Below, piece by piece: positions 62,501 to 64,000 of a stretch of DNA of 64,000 nt. The stretch lies in NCBI GenBank assembly GCA_963580285.1, contig OY757010.1, positions 213,188,138 to 213,252,137 of the forward strand, written 5' to 3'. The stretch's first letter is position 1, and every line of letters begins with the position of its first letter. Position numbers and translations under genes: made by a program. The notes under the pieces are model-generated. The model saw only the letters and a list, made by a program, of their open reading frames with translations, ran no database searches and had not been told where the DNA came from. The DNA comes from Lucinisca nassula (taxonomy: Eukaryota; Mollusca; Bivalvia; Lucinida; Lucinidae).

Positions 62501-63875
62501 AGGGTACCATTATACTGAACTTCATCAAATCACTTACACCCTCAAGAGTGCATTTAGTAAGCAGTACTCGATATACACAGTACCGTTGTTTCTAAACGCA
62601 TCGCGCAAATTTGCATAGGTCACTATAATAATATAGAAGTGAAGGCAATGTTCAGGAATCCATACAATTAACCCACAGCTTCCATCAGAGACACCAAGGG
62701 AAAGAAACACAAGTATGAAACAACTAGACACTTATGGAAACATCACTAACGGAGAGCCAAAAGGACAGTTACTTTCCCACAAAAAGGCCAACTGGCTATC
62801 GAAAGCAAAATAATATAAGCGATGCACACACTTAAAGATAATCAATAACAAAAATAAACCACGACAGAAGAACCGCCTTGGAACAGACAGTGAAACTAAT
62901 TCCACTGGGGCGCTTAAATCGATTTTACGTGGCCACAATCCTCGCCCTTACTTCCGTCGCGATTTAGACAACTAGTTTGTTCAGTCTGCATGAATGCCTC
63001 TTAACTCAACAGTGCAATATCTCCGTGAACACAAAAATCAATCAACCACAAAGACCGGTGAGGACAGTCTTAATTGTTTTCATTTTTAATGGAAAATAAA
63101 ATTTAATATTTCGAGTGAATTGTCTGAACCGTCTACGGCTCATATGTAAAGTTAAGCCGTATTGCCACTTACTTATGAAAAAATATGTTAAAAATATAAT
63201 GTGCTACACTTAAAGGGTAATATATATTTTGGAATATTACACATTTAAAGGAGAATTTATCATTGCCTCCACTTTTTTAATTTATATTGCCAGAATACAA
63301 ACAGAAGATGCAGTATCGTTCAAATAGCGTTCAAGCCTTTTTAATGAGCGATCGTAGAAGAGACGAAAATTGAAGCTAATTCAATTTCCTTTTCATGTAA
63401 AATCAATAGTGCAGTCAAAAGATACTGCTTGCATGGTTTGGCCTCAAATCTACATTAACATCACGAAAACACGCCTATATAATTTTGACCCCCTTGAACC
63501 CCACTCTTATATAGTGAAACTGGTGTTTACAGGGGTAAACCTTATTTTTCTTATTTCTGCTCTAAAGTATAGATTATGGGTACTCGTTAGAACCGCCTCG
63601 ATGAGGCGGTTCTAACGAGTACCTATACTCTATATTTGGAGCAGAAATAAGAAAAAATATCACAGTTTTTCATTTAAAATTTTAATTTTTTTCGGCGGTA
63701 AAGGTTACAATGTATTAGTATAGGCGTGTTTTCGTAATAGCTTACCTTCAGTCTGATAGTTGAGGGCCACCATCTGTATACCATGAGCCCAGAAGATGAC
63801 AGGATTAAAGTTAGACGAGTCTATCCGAGTTCCTGCTGGATATGTTCTAAGTAATTGTTTCTCGGTGTGAGTGAG
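26431..63875 (-). CDS. PLCE1: Phospholipase C-epsilon (PLCE1-like), 3' half, 13 exons
   Basis: This overall span covers the 13 exons listed separately. They join in one frame (phases match at every junction, total 1,731 nt including the stop) to give 576 residues. Order of domains: end of the catalytic Y region ([26 protein letters not shown]), C2 domain (about residues 90-205), a linker, two Ras-associating ubiquitin-fold domains (about 235-340 and 375-500), and a Ser/Pro-rich then basic tail. Among PLCs only the epsilon class carries two C-terminal RA domains, which fixes the assignment. Family role: hydrolysis of PIP2 to IP3 and diacylglycerol at membranes downstream of Ras/Rap and Rho GTPases. 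The X region, the CDC25-type GEF domain and the 5' end lie beyond base 64,000. Introns are 0.5-7.4 kb and full of repeats. Confidence 0.93.
26680..27005. mobile_element. Long SINE-like repeat copy
   Basis: Contains GCTGCGTGATGCTTCC, AAGCCTGCCCAGGCAAAGCG, CCCTATTGGTTTCATT and the TGTTGACGGGGACGTTAAAC end, in the same order as at 46715-46992. A piece of retroelement end is inserted near 26825-26870. Confidence 0.75.
27070..27349. mobile_element. MITE family A, complete 280-bp copy
   Basis: Ends CATCACGAAAACACGCCTAT and TATAGGCGTGTTTGCGTGATG (split TATAGGCGTG, TTTGCGTGATG). The hairpin centre reads CGTTAGAACCGCCTCGATAAG. It is in the last intron of the PLCE1-like gene. Confidence 0.9.
27535..27724. 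mobile_element. TTAA-ended MITE, core deleted
   Basis: Starts TTAACCCATTTGAGACTGG and ends GGCACCAAAAGGGTTAA. The outer parts match 20505-20732 but most of the core hairpin is missing. Confidence 0.75.
27776..28710 (-). mobile_element. Retroelement 3' region with decayed coding end
   Basis: Minus-strand copy with the 3'-UTR blocks (27776-28300) and a stretch at 28330-28710 that corresponds to the ORF end preserved at 31281-31754. Here the frame is broken. A long SINE-like copy follows at ~28740. Confidence 0.75.
28740..29008. mobile_element. Long SINE-like repeat copy
   Basis: Reverse orientation: AGGTTTAACGTC...GTCAACACTG start, CCCAATGAAACCAATATGG and AGTACTCGTGTGCG blocks, ending CATGCAGCCCATC next to a MITE. 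Confidence 0.75.
29009..29287. mobile_element. MITE family A, complete 279-bp copy
   Basis: Ends CATTACGCAAGCACGCCTAT and ATAGGCGTGTTTTCGTGATG. The central hairpin is nearly perfect. Orientation is reverse to 27070. Last intron of the PLCE1-like gene. Confidence 0.9.
29561..29770. mobile_element. MITE family A copy, left hairpin arm deleted
   Basis: Left end CATTACGAAAACACGCCTAT, right end ATACAGGCGTGTTTTCC. Only one arm of the central hairpin remains. Confidence 0.8.
29817..29965 (+). mobile_element. tRNA-derived SINE (family 1)
   Basis: Head GCCTCTATGGTGTAGTGGTT with A box, B box GTTCGATCCCGGG, body CTTTAAACCGAGGGCCTG and AACGTAAAACT end. No clear target duplication was found. Confidence 0.82.
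30000..30310. mobile_element. Long SINE-like repeat copy
   Basis: Contains GACAGCATAATGCTTCCATG, AAGCCTGCCACTGGGAAAG, CGAGTCGGACCGTCC and TGTTGACGGGGGCGTAAAAC, in family order. Confidence 0.75.
30327..30595. mobile_element. MITE family B copy, diverged
   Basis: ATGTGATATAGTGCAGTCTTTC, a hairpin at TTAGAACCACCATAATGAAG and right part CCCACTCTTCTGTAAATG...CACGGACACGTTTACG follow family B order with many substitutions. Confidence 0.7.
30703..31280 (-). mobile_element. Retroelement 3' UTR (best copy, adjoining the ORF end)
   Basis: On the minus strand this follows the stop of the ORF end at 31281. It contains, in order, GGTTTCTTGCTGTCGAGTCC, AAATCGATTTAAA, GGAATTCGTTTCCGCTGACC, TTGTGGTAAAATAACTGTCC and TGATTGTATCGATTCCTGA. 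The same blocks occur in about a dozen other places in the window, always as 3' fragments, as expected of 5'-truncated retrotransposition. Confidence 0.82.
31281..31754 (-). pseudogene. C-terminal end of a retroelement reverse-transcriptase polyprotein
   Basis: The open frame covers ~157 codons from just after an upstream stop (31755-31757) to the terminator at 31281. It reads as a basic helical region ([36 protein letters not shown]) ending in a Cys-containing tail ([10 protein letters not shown]). From memory this region follows the RT domain in multi-copy retroelement proteins of molluscs and cnidarians; I cannot confirm the clade (LINE or Penelope-like). It adjoins the repeated 3' UTR and lacks the catalytic part, so it is a 5'-truncated copy. 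It lies inside a PLCE1-like intron, same strand. Confidence 0.65.
31758..32160. other. No recognised feature
   Basis: AT-rich intron sequence. Confidence 0.5.
32185..32252. repeat. Core hairpin of the TTAA-family element
   Basis: CGTGCAGACCCAGATCAGATG and CATCTGATATGGGTCTGCACTG pair around CCGCGGTTTGCGG; the element ends are lost. Confidence 0.65.
32426..32489 (-). CDS. PLCE1: PLCE1-like small exon (64 nt, basic linker)
   Basis: The exon is bounded by acceptor ATATTTTAG and a strong donor CCAGAG/GTACGT. It starts in phase 0, as the exon at 39876 requires, and leaves one base, as the final exon requires. It encodes [16 protein letters not shown] followed by QTGSR. No domain is present; the evidence is the splice sites, the exact phase match on both sides and the Lys-rich content expected after the second RA domain. 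Confidence 0.7.
32520..32850. repeat. Hairpin element with ATCAGGCTCGACTTCGAGAACG arm
   Basis: The stretch GTGTCATTTGATTTCAAGTT ... GCGTTCTCGAAGCCTTG ... AACTTGATATCAAAAGACAC is an inverted repeat of ~60-bp arms. It shares ATAAAGATATGCTATCTCAG and ACATTGCACTT upstream with a second copy at 41772-42240. Confidence 0.75.
32885..33240. mobile_element. Pogo/Tc-like MITE, 356 bp, with hairpin centre
   Basis: Ends TACAGTAGAACTTCGATGG and CATTGAAGTTCGACTGTA are inverted and begin with a TA that would be the target duplication. CAGT-GAACTTC ends recall pogo/Tigger elements. The centre carries the hairpin GTACTCATTAGAATCGCCTC and its inverse. A second 350-bp copy lies at 46155-46504. Confidence 0.82.
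33562..34110. mobile_element. MITE family A copy split by a retroelement 3' end
   Basis: The left part (CATCACGAAAACATGCTTAC to ~33627) and a small inner part (ATAGATTGTGAATACTCGTT, 34068-34110) are separated by a plus-strand retroelement 3'-UTR fragment at ~33628-34067. The right end of the MITE is lost. Confidence 0.75.
33628..34067 (+). mobile_element. Retroelement 3'-UTR fragment inserted in a MITE
   Basis: Contains GGTTTCTTGCTGTCGAGTCC, ATTATTTGTCTAAATCGCGA, GTGGCCACGTAAAATCG and TTGTGGGAAAGTAACTGTCC in the order of the family. Confidence 0.78.
34125..35880. repeat. About eleven degenerate ~155-bp tandem repeats
   Basis: Each unit has GGCATTTTCAGCAATCAAGG, a GACATAACTCTATG-like box, a TTTTCGAACTCATCCGAGC box, CTGACTTACTTACATGTAAG, and GAAGATCCAATAAAAACTGA. 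Units are 70-85% alike by eye. No coding potential. Confidence 0.85.
35985..37110. repeat. Dispersed repeat with GGCCCCAGGGCTATAATTTG units
   Basis: It opens near AAGAGAGCCATGATGGCCC, has about six irregular units with TTTTTGGCCCCAGGGC, ACCAAATATCAAAG and AAGATTTTTAAAGGTTTTCC, and ends in CACGCACG/GGACGGACGG low-complexity DNA. It is a non-coding repeat. Confidence 0.75.
37150..37211. mobile_element. MITE family A, right end only
   Basis: CAACGTATTTGTATAGGCGTG followed by TTTTCGTAATG is the family A right terminus; the rest is absent. Confidence 0.8.
37537..37832 (+). mobile_element. tRNA-derived SINE (family 2) with 12-bp target duplication
   Basis: The head GGCCTCGGTAGCTCAGTCGG (A box) and GGGTTCGATACC (B box) resembles a tRNA. 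The body ends in (CAAA)n. TCAACCAGTGCA is duplicated at 37525-37536 and 37833-37844. A second copy in reverse lies at 59795-60098. Confidence 0.93.
37970..38182. mobile_element. TTAA-flanked hairpin MITE
   Basis: Nearly identical to 26001-26213: TTAACCCTTATCTTGCTG ... CAGCAAGATAAGGGTTAA with the GATGGCTTCTGAAGAAGCCA hairpin. Confidence 0.9.
38298..38533. mobile_element. 236-bp GGGCCCCGCC-family element, inverted copy
   Basis: Ends GAGCCCCGCCAAGCAAATTT and AAAATCGCTTGACGGGGCCC. ATAT is duplicated at 38294-38297 and 38534-38537. Same length as, and opposite orientation to, 15525-15760. Confidence 0.88.
38548..38690 (-). mobile_element. Retroelement 3'-end fragment
   Basis: Minus-strand match to the last ~140 bp of the retroelement 3' UTR (TTGTGGGAAAGAAACTGTCC, GATTCCTGATAATTACC). 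Confidence 0.7.
39055..39281 (-). mobile_element. tRNA-derived SINE (family 3)
   Basis: Minus-strand head GGCCTCCGTGGCCTAGTGGT, B box GTTCGAGCCTCCC, body CCGGGTACTCCGGTTTTCGC and an AAACCAAAACCAAAAA-type tail. Truncated copies lie near 11920, 29470 and 53870. Confidence 0.85.
39439..39713. mobile_element. MITE family B copy, partly duplicated
   Basis: Starts CATCACGATAACAAGTCCG, with hairpin CAGAACTGCCTTATTGAGGC; the second arm region occurs twice. Right end CATGGACCAGTTTTCTTGATG. Confidence 0.75.
39876..39984 (-). CDS. PLCE1: PLCE1-like exon: end of second RA domain
   Basis: Acceptor TTACTTACAG, donor CCCT/GTACGT. One entering base completes an Arg codon. It encodes SENV-type strand and [15 protein letters not shown], the last strand of a ubiquitin-like RA fold, parallel to [13 protein letters not shown] in the first RA domain. 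Confidence 0.88.
40190..40355. repeat. TTAA-family element, decayed copy
   Basis: AACACTGTAGATCAAGATTG, GATCAGGATGTACACA and TATTCAGCAGGACAAGGGTTA follow the 26001 family order. Confidence 0.6.
40378..40659. mobile_element. MITE family A, complete copy
   Basis: Ends CAGAAACACGCCTAAATAC and TGTATAGGCAAGTTTTGGTAA; hairpin GTTAGAAACGCATCGATTAG is partly diverged. Confidence 0.85.
40690..41000. mobile_element. Long SINE-like repeat copy
   Basis: Contains AAGCCTGCCCTGGCAAAGTG, GAGTCAGACCGTCC, CCCTATTGGTTTCATTGGGC and GGGGACGATAAACC in family order. Confidence 0.72.
41046..41176 (-). CDS. PLCE1: PLCE1-like exon: middle of second RA domain
   Basis: Acceptor TTCGTTTCAG, donor AGAAG/GTGTTT. It encodes [20 protein letters not shown], a helix followed by the beta strand typical of RA domains, then a charged loop. 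It ends two bases into an Arg codon completed by the next exon. Confidence 0.88.
41322..41601. mobile_element. MITE family A, complete 280-bp copy
   Basis: Ends CATAATGAAAACACGCCTAT and TATAGGCGTGTTTGCGTAATG (TATAGGCGTG, TTTGCGTAATG). Centre CCGCCTGGATGAGGCGG. Confidence 0.9.
41695..41770. mobile_element. MITE family A, left end only
   Basis: CATTACGAAAACACGCCTAT and TTTATCGCCGAAAAAATTAC, cut off where the hairpin element at 41772 begins. Confidence 0.8.
41772..42240. repeat. Hairpin element, second copy
   Basis: Shares ATAAAGATATGCTATCTCAG and the inverted arms ATCAGGCTCGGCTTCGAGAA ... TTCTCGAAGCCTTGACTGAT with the copy at 32520-32850. The two share an intron-dense gene but no coding content. 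Confidence 0.75.
42458..42604 (-). CDS. PLCE1: PLCE1-like exon: start of second RA domain
   Basis: Acceptor GACATTTCAG, donor ACACAA/GTATGA, phase 0 at both ends, 49 codons. A short acidic/Ser linker is followed by [20 protein letters not shown] and [13 protein letters not shown]. This is the first two strands and helix start of an RA fold; a Lys lies in the second strand, where RA domains contact GTPase. Confidence 0.92.
42736..42898 (+). mobile_element. tRNA-derived SINE (family 1) with 12-bp target duplication
   Basis: Head AGCCTTCGTGGTGTAGTGG, B box GATCGATCCCGGG, end (CTCA)n. ACATGACTCTTT occurs at 42724-42735 and 42899-42910. Confidence 0.93.
43003..43510 (+). mobile_element. Retroelement 3'-UTR copy
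   Basis: Plus-strand copy from GGTTTCTTGCTGTCGAGTCC through AAAATCGATTTAAGC, a poly-C tract, GTGGAATTCGTTTCCGCTG, GGGAAAGTAACTGTCC to TCGATTCCTGATCACTGCC. Confidence 0.8.
43590..44035. repeat. AT-rich region of repeated AAGATATCTT palindromes
   Basis: GATATCTTA or TAAGATATC words appear roughly 15 times in 440 bp in both orientations, e.g. TTAAGATATCTTAATAG and CAGATATCTTATATG. No gene. Confidence 0.8.
44122..44285 (-). mobile_element. tRNA-derived SINE (family 1) with 14-bp target duplication
   Basis: Minus-strand head and B box (plus strand GGGATCGATCC), (GTGA)n tail at the left. CTGTAAACATGTGA occurs at 44108-44121 and 44286-44299. Confidence 0.93.
44300..45205. other. Intron sequence, no recognised feature
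   Basis: AT-rich, without repeats shared with the rest of the window. Confidence 0.5.
45208..45450. mobile_element. MITE family B copy, diverged
   Basis: CGATAACACATCCATGTTAC, ATAGTGCATTCTTTCATACC and GAGGCGGTTCTAACGGGTAC follow family B order; right terminus lost. Confidence 0.7.
45692..45742 (-). CDS. PLCE1: PLCE1-like small exon (51 nt, linker between RA domains)
   Basis: Acceptor TGCATTTCAG, donor AAAAG/GTGAAT, 17 codons in phase 0, encoding [17 protein letters not shown]. Phase agrees on both sides. Confidence 0.82.
46155..46504. mobile_element. Pogo/Tc-like MITE, 350 bp
   Basis: Ends TACAGTCGAACTTCAATGAC and CATCGAAGTTCTACTGTA, with hairpin GTACTCATTAGAATCGCCTC at the centre; second copy of the 32885 family. 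Confidence 0.83.
46510..47199. mobile_element. MITE family A copy with two nested insertions
   Basis: Left half 46510-~46660 ends in the hairpin arm (CGTTAGAAACGCCTCGATGAG); right half resumes at ~47070 (AACGAGTACCAACAATCTAC) and ends TAGGCATGTTTTCGTAA. Between them is a fragment ending AATAAAGTCTTTATTATT and a (TTA)n tail, itself carrying a SINE-like repeat. Confidence 0.85.
46715..46992 (+). mobile_element. Long SINE-like repeat with 13-bp target duplication
   Basis: The body runs from TTGAAGAAATATATGGGCTG to TGACGGGGACGTTAAACC and an AAATCAAACAAA tail. TCAAGGAAGAGTA is duplicated at 46702-46714 and 46993-47005. This defines the ends of the family seen at 12560, 26680, 28740, 30000, 40690, 52780 and 59335. 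Confidence 0.9.
47499..47693 (-). CDS. PLCE1: PLCE1-like exon: end of first RA domain
   Basis: Acceptor AATTTTGCAG, donor GCACT/GTAAGT, 65 codons in phase 0. It encodes [20 protein letters not shown], a charged loop, and [17 protein letters not shown]. This is the second half of an RA domain ending in the last strand. Confidence 0.92.
47811..48050. mobile_element. MITE family B copy, diverged
   Basis: GTACGATAACACACCCTTGC, CATAGTGCATTTTTTACATC and GAACCTACGTCTTGGAGC; right end lost at ~48050. Confidence 0.75.
48163..48470. mobile_element. MITE family A copy with a ~34-bp internal insertion
   Basis: Ends CATCACGAAAACACGCCTAT and TTGGCGTGTTTTCGTAATG. The left part is broken after AACCCCAC by GCTATTGAAAAAGAATAGCT (48208-48241) before TATATAGTAAAACTGGGG resumes. 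The hairpin is partly deleted and duplicated. Confidence 0.85.
48948..49212. mobile_element. MITE family B copy
   Basis: CATCATATAAACAAGTCCGT start, hairpin CGTTAGAACCGCCTCGATC with one arm shortened, GCACGGACAGGATTTCCTAATG end (GCACGGACAGG, ATTTCCTAATG). It ends 33 bp from the exon at 49245. Confidence 0.8.
49245..49376 (-). CDS. PLCE1: PLCE1-like exon: start of first RA domain
   Basis: Acceptor TTTGTTTCAG, donor GCACAG/GTAATT, 44 codons in phase 0. It encodes [19 protein letters not shown] then [17 protein letters not shown], the first strands and helix of an RA fold. Confidence 0.9.
49440..49692. mobile_element. MITE family B copy
   Basis: Start CATGTTAAGAAGTCCGTG, hairpin CGTTAAAACCACCTCAATGA, end CACACGGATGTATTATAATAA. 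It lies 63 bp upstream (in gene sense) of the first RA exon. Confidence 0.78.
49920..50119 (-). CDS. PLCE1: PLCE1-like exon: end of C2 domain and linker
   Basis: Acceptor CTCATACAG, donor ATCCAT/GTAGGT. One entering base completes the Gly of [18 protein letters not shown], the signature last strands of PLC C2 domains. A Ser/Asp-rich helical linker follows ([15 protein letters not shown]). 200 nt, ends in phase 0. Confidence 0.94.
50162..50792. mobile_element. 631-bp element with TTAACCCTTT-type ends
   Basis: Left TTATCCCTTTCCCACTCAGA and right TCCCTGAGTGGTAAAGGGTT/AA are inverted. No ORF. The TTAA-like ends suggest mobilisation by a piggyBac- or Kolobok-type transposase. Confidence 0.75.
50892..52040 (-). 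mobile_element. Retroelement 3' region split by a TTAA element
   Basis: 3'-UTR blocks at 50892-51195 and 51409-51730, plus decayed coding-end sequence to ~52040 (GGTTCCGATAGGCCTTGTTGC), all on the minus strand. The TTAA-flanked MITE at 51196-51408 interrupts it. Confidence 0.8.
51196..51408. mobile_element. TTAA-flanked MITE inserted in a retroelement
   Basis: TTAACCTTTACCCTGCTG to CAGCAGGTTAAAGGTTAA. The GATGGCTTCTGAAGAAGCCA hairpin core is intact. It breaks the AAATCGATTTTA block of the retroelement 3' UTR. Confidence 0.87.
52355..52680 (-). mobile_element. Retroelement 3'-UTR copy
   Basis: Minus-strand blocks GAATTTGTTTCACTGACC, GGCGGTTCTTCTGTCGCGG, TTTTGTGGGAAAGTAACTG and AATTGTTTCGATTACTGATC. 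An ORF over it (52244-52624) is non-coding repeat shared by all copies. Confidence 0.8.
52780..52995. mobile_element. Long SINE-like repeat copy, reverse
   Basis: Starts GTCAACAATATTTATGTCATTT and contains GATGAAATGACATCTCAAGC, CTGGGCAGGCTTAGATCCTC and CAGTACTCGGATGCGG. Confidence 0.72.
53074..53176 (-). CDS. PLCE1: PLCE1-like exon: C2 domain, second part
   Basis: Acceptor TTTTATTTCAG, donor ACCAG/GTAAAT. It encodes [16 protein letters not shown] and [13 protein letters not shown], the central strands of the PLC C2 domain. It leaves one base completed at 50119. Confidence 0.93.
53276..53831. mobile_element. Expanded MITE family A copy with a hairpin array
   Basis: The outer ends are normal (CATTACGCAAACACGCCTAT and TATAGGCGTGTTTTCGTGATG as TATAGGCGTG, TTTTCGTGATG), but the element is 556 bp instead of ~280. 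The central region holds four right arms (GGCGGTTCTAACGAGTACCC-like; one arm lost its first bases) and three left arms, i.e. three hairpins plus a half. Confidence 0.92.
53870..54030 (+). mobile_element. tRNA-derived SINE (family 3), 5'-truncated
   Basis: GGTTCGAGCGGGGTCACATG, TTTTTTCGGGTACTCCGG and TCGTAAAACAAAAAACAAAA match the 39055 copy. Confidence 0.72.
54031..54830. other. Intron sequence; degenerate SINE remnant near 54170-54300
   Basis: TGAAGTCTGAAGAAGCC and GGAGGAGCTTAATCACTATT recall the family 1 SINE in reverse. Nothing else is recognised. Confidence 0.4.
54835..55140 (+). mobile_element. Retroelement 3'-UTR copy
   Basis: Plus-strand blocks from CACGTAAAATCGATTTAAGC through GTGGAATTCGTTTCTGCTG and GGGAAAGTAACTGTCC to TCGATTCCTGATCATTGCC. 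Confidence 0.8.
55218..55484. mobile_element. MITE family B copy
   Basis: Start CATCACGTGAACAAGTCCGT, end GCACGGGTGTGTTATCTTAA; the right hairpin arm is shortened. Confidence 0.85.
55514..55792. mobile_element. MITE family B, complete 279-bp copy
   Basis: Ends CATTACGATAACACACCCGT and ACGGACTTGTTCACGTGATG, perfect central hairpin CCGCCTCATTGAGGCGG. It is inverted relative to its neighbour 30 bp away. Confidence 0.92.
55864..56279. mobile_element. MITE family B copy interrupted by a SINE
   Basis: Left part CATTACGTTAACACCTGTGC to CTAATGTAAG, right part CTAATGTAAGAATGTGATAT to CGGACGTGTTTACGTGGTG. The SINE at 55935-56109 with its 10-bp duplication sits between. The hairpin is largely deleted. 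Confidence 0.9.
55935..56109 (+). mobile_element. tRNA-derived SINE (family 1) with 10-bp target duplication
   Basis: Head GAAGCCTCAGTGGTGTAGTA, B box GATCGATCCCGAG, tail (CTCA)n. CTAATGTAAG occurs at 55925-55934 and 56110-56119, both inside MITE sequence. Confidence 0.95.
56640..56800 (-). mobile_element. Retroelement 3'-end fragment
   Basis: Minus strand TTTTGTGGGAAAGTAACTGT, ATTGATGTTTCCAATAGG and TAATATCAATTTCTGATCAT. It stops 30 bp from the C2 exon. Confidence 0.75.
56831..56986 (-). CDS. PLCE1: PLCE1-like exon: C2 domain, first part
   Basis: Acceptor GGCTTTTACAG, donor TTCCAA/GTAAGC, 52 codons in phase 0. It encodes [20 protein letters not shown] and [11 protein letters not shown], the first strands and the N-P-x-W-N motif of PLC C2 domains. 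Confidence 0.95.
56987..58407. other. Intron sequence, no recognised feature
   Basis: No ORF with domain content and no repeat family defined elsewhere, apart from a short TTATCGATTCCTGACAATTGCC-like retroelement end near 58166 (TTATCGATTCCTGAC). Confidence 0.5.
58408..58571 (-). CDS. PLCE1: PLCE1-like exon: catalytic Y region end
   Basis: Acceptor TTATTTCAG, donor CTTCAT/GTAAGT. Encodes [20 protein letters not shown] then KPAVKW and a linker to C2. The G-Y-V-L-K-P block is the end of the TIM-barrel half of all PLCs. One base enters from the previous exon; it ends in phase 0. Confidence 0.95.
58836..58993 (+). mobile_element. tRNA-derived SINE (family 1) with 9-bp target duplication
   Basis: A box region AGTGGTTAAGCTACTCGCC, B box GATCGATCCCGGG, (CTCA)-type tail. 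CTAAAACGT occurs at 58827-58835 and 58994-59002. The first bases of the head are missing. Confidence 0.9.
59335..59784. mobile_element. Long SINE-like repeat copy, split
   Basis: Reverse orientation: GGTTTAACGTCCCCGTCAAC start, GAAACCAATAGGGTTTG, then ~150 bp of other sequence (59512-59665) before TTTAGATCCTCTAAGCGG and CATGCAGCCCATC. Confidence 0.72.
59795..60098 (-). mobile_element. tRNA-derived SINE (family 2) with 10-bp target duplication
   Basis: Minus-strand head GGCGGCCTCGTAAGCTCAAT with B box GGTTCGATATC, body as at 37537. CCTAGGAGGT occurs at 59785-59794 and 60099-60108. The left flank is a long SINE-like repeat copy. Confidence 0.92.
60109..60480. repeat. Degenerate repeats with TTTTAGCTCTGACGACCATTT units
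   Basis: TTTTAGCTCTGACGACCATT, TTTTAACTCTGGTGGACATT and GATTTTAGCAATTTTGACAG recur at ~150-170 bp spacing. Further on to 61370 nothing is recognised. Confidence 0.6.
61371..62200 (+). repeat. ~380-bp tandem repeat, 2.2 copies
   Basis: GCCCATCTTCTTTCTTATGA begins copies at 61371, 61752 and 62132 (third partial). Copies one and two differ at only a few positions (e.g. GCAGCTCGTG vs GCAGCTGGTG), so the duplication is recent. The unit contains GGCGGCCGTAAAACGTCTCC and GAGGCTTTATTAGCCGAAAC; coding content is not seen. Confidence 0.93.
62270..63060 (-). mobile_element. Two retroelement 3'-UTR copies, partly overlapping in content
   Basis: 62270-62500 and 62635-63060 both carry CCGCGACAGAAGAACCGCC-type and GATTTTACGTGGCCACAATC-type blocks on the minus strand; the second is the fuller copy. 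Confidence 0.78.
63459..63740. mobile_element. MITE family A, complete copy abutting a splice donor
   Basis: Ends CATCACGAAAACACGCCTAT and TATAGGCGTGTTTTCGTAAT, hairpin CCGCCTCGATGAGGCGG intact. On the gene strand the intron opens GTAAGCTATTACGAAAACAC, so the MITE starts within about 7 nt of the exon end. Confidence 0.92.
63746..63875 (-). CDS. PLCE1: PLCE1-like exon: catalytic Y region (first in window)
   Basis: Acceptor CTTAACCCAG, donor TGAAG/GTAAGC. It enters in phase 0 and encodes [19 protein letters not shown] then [18 protein letters not shown]. The R-x-Y-P-x-G-x-R-x-D-S-S-N block is diagnostic of the PLC Y region. Earlier exons lie beyond the window. Confidence 0.96.
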
Positions 63876-64000
63876 CTGGGTTAAGAAAAAGATCAGTCAT
63901 ATGGTAAAAAATTGTCCCAAAATTTCCTTCAACGTATGATCATTTGAAACACTCACATGAATGCATTCTTTTTAGTATTACTTTCTATTTTGCTACTTCA

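Overview
The window is eukaryotic, AT-rich and full of repeats. It looks like genomic DNA of a bivalve mollusc, probably a heterodont clam. This is inferred from an animal PLC-epsilon gene with long introns, tRNA-derived SINEs, TTAA-flanked hairpin elements around a core resembling CAGATCAG...CTGATCAGG, and degenerate ~150-bp 'TTTTCAGCAA / AAGGTCAAA' tandem repeats of a kind I associate with bivalve genomes. The species cannot be read from the sequence.

Region 1 (1 to ~8,100) is the right-hand part of a Maverick/Polinton element. It carries the C-terminal part of an A32-like packaging ATPase, a cluster of four small genes (three of them with membrane-type hydrophobic segments), a small hypothetical gene on the minus strand, a retrovirus-type DDE integrase, a 1,286-residue protein-primed family-B DNA polymerase on the minus strand, and a small zinc-binding protein whose end is frameshifted. 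Genes are packed with 20-125 bp spacers, two divergent AT-rich promoters and one 38-nt tail-to-tail overlap. Capsid and protease genes are not present here and would be expected left of base 1.

Region 2 (~8,100 to 26,400) has no convincing host gene. It holds degenerate tandem repeats, microsatellites ((GA)n, (CT)n, (GATA)n), small inverted-repeat elements of at least five families, SINE copies, fragments of a retroelement 3' end, and an exceptional 85-bp GC-rich perfect palindrome.

Region 3 (26,431 to 63,875, minus strand) is the 3' half of a phospholipase C-epsilon (PLCE1-like) gene. I resolved 13 exons by splice sites and reading phase: 1,731 nt, 576 residues plus stop. They encode the end of the PLC catalytic Y region, the C2 domain, two Ras-associating domains and a basic tail. 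The gene continues upstream beyond base 64,000. Its introns, up to 7.4 kb, are loaded with ~280-bp hairpin MITEs, SINEs with clear target-site duplications, and retroelement remnants. Several are nested, which gives a relative order of insertion.

The points that most deserve a second look are the compact Polinton gene cassette with its unassigned small genes, two ~280-bp MITE families sharing one near-perfect central hairpin (once amplified as an array, once interrupted by two layers of insertions, once lying directly against a splice donor), a 236-bp GGGCCCCGCC-ended family with 4-bp duplications, and a ~34-bp tract found both inside a MITE and ~375 bp away.
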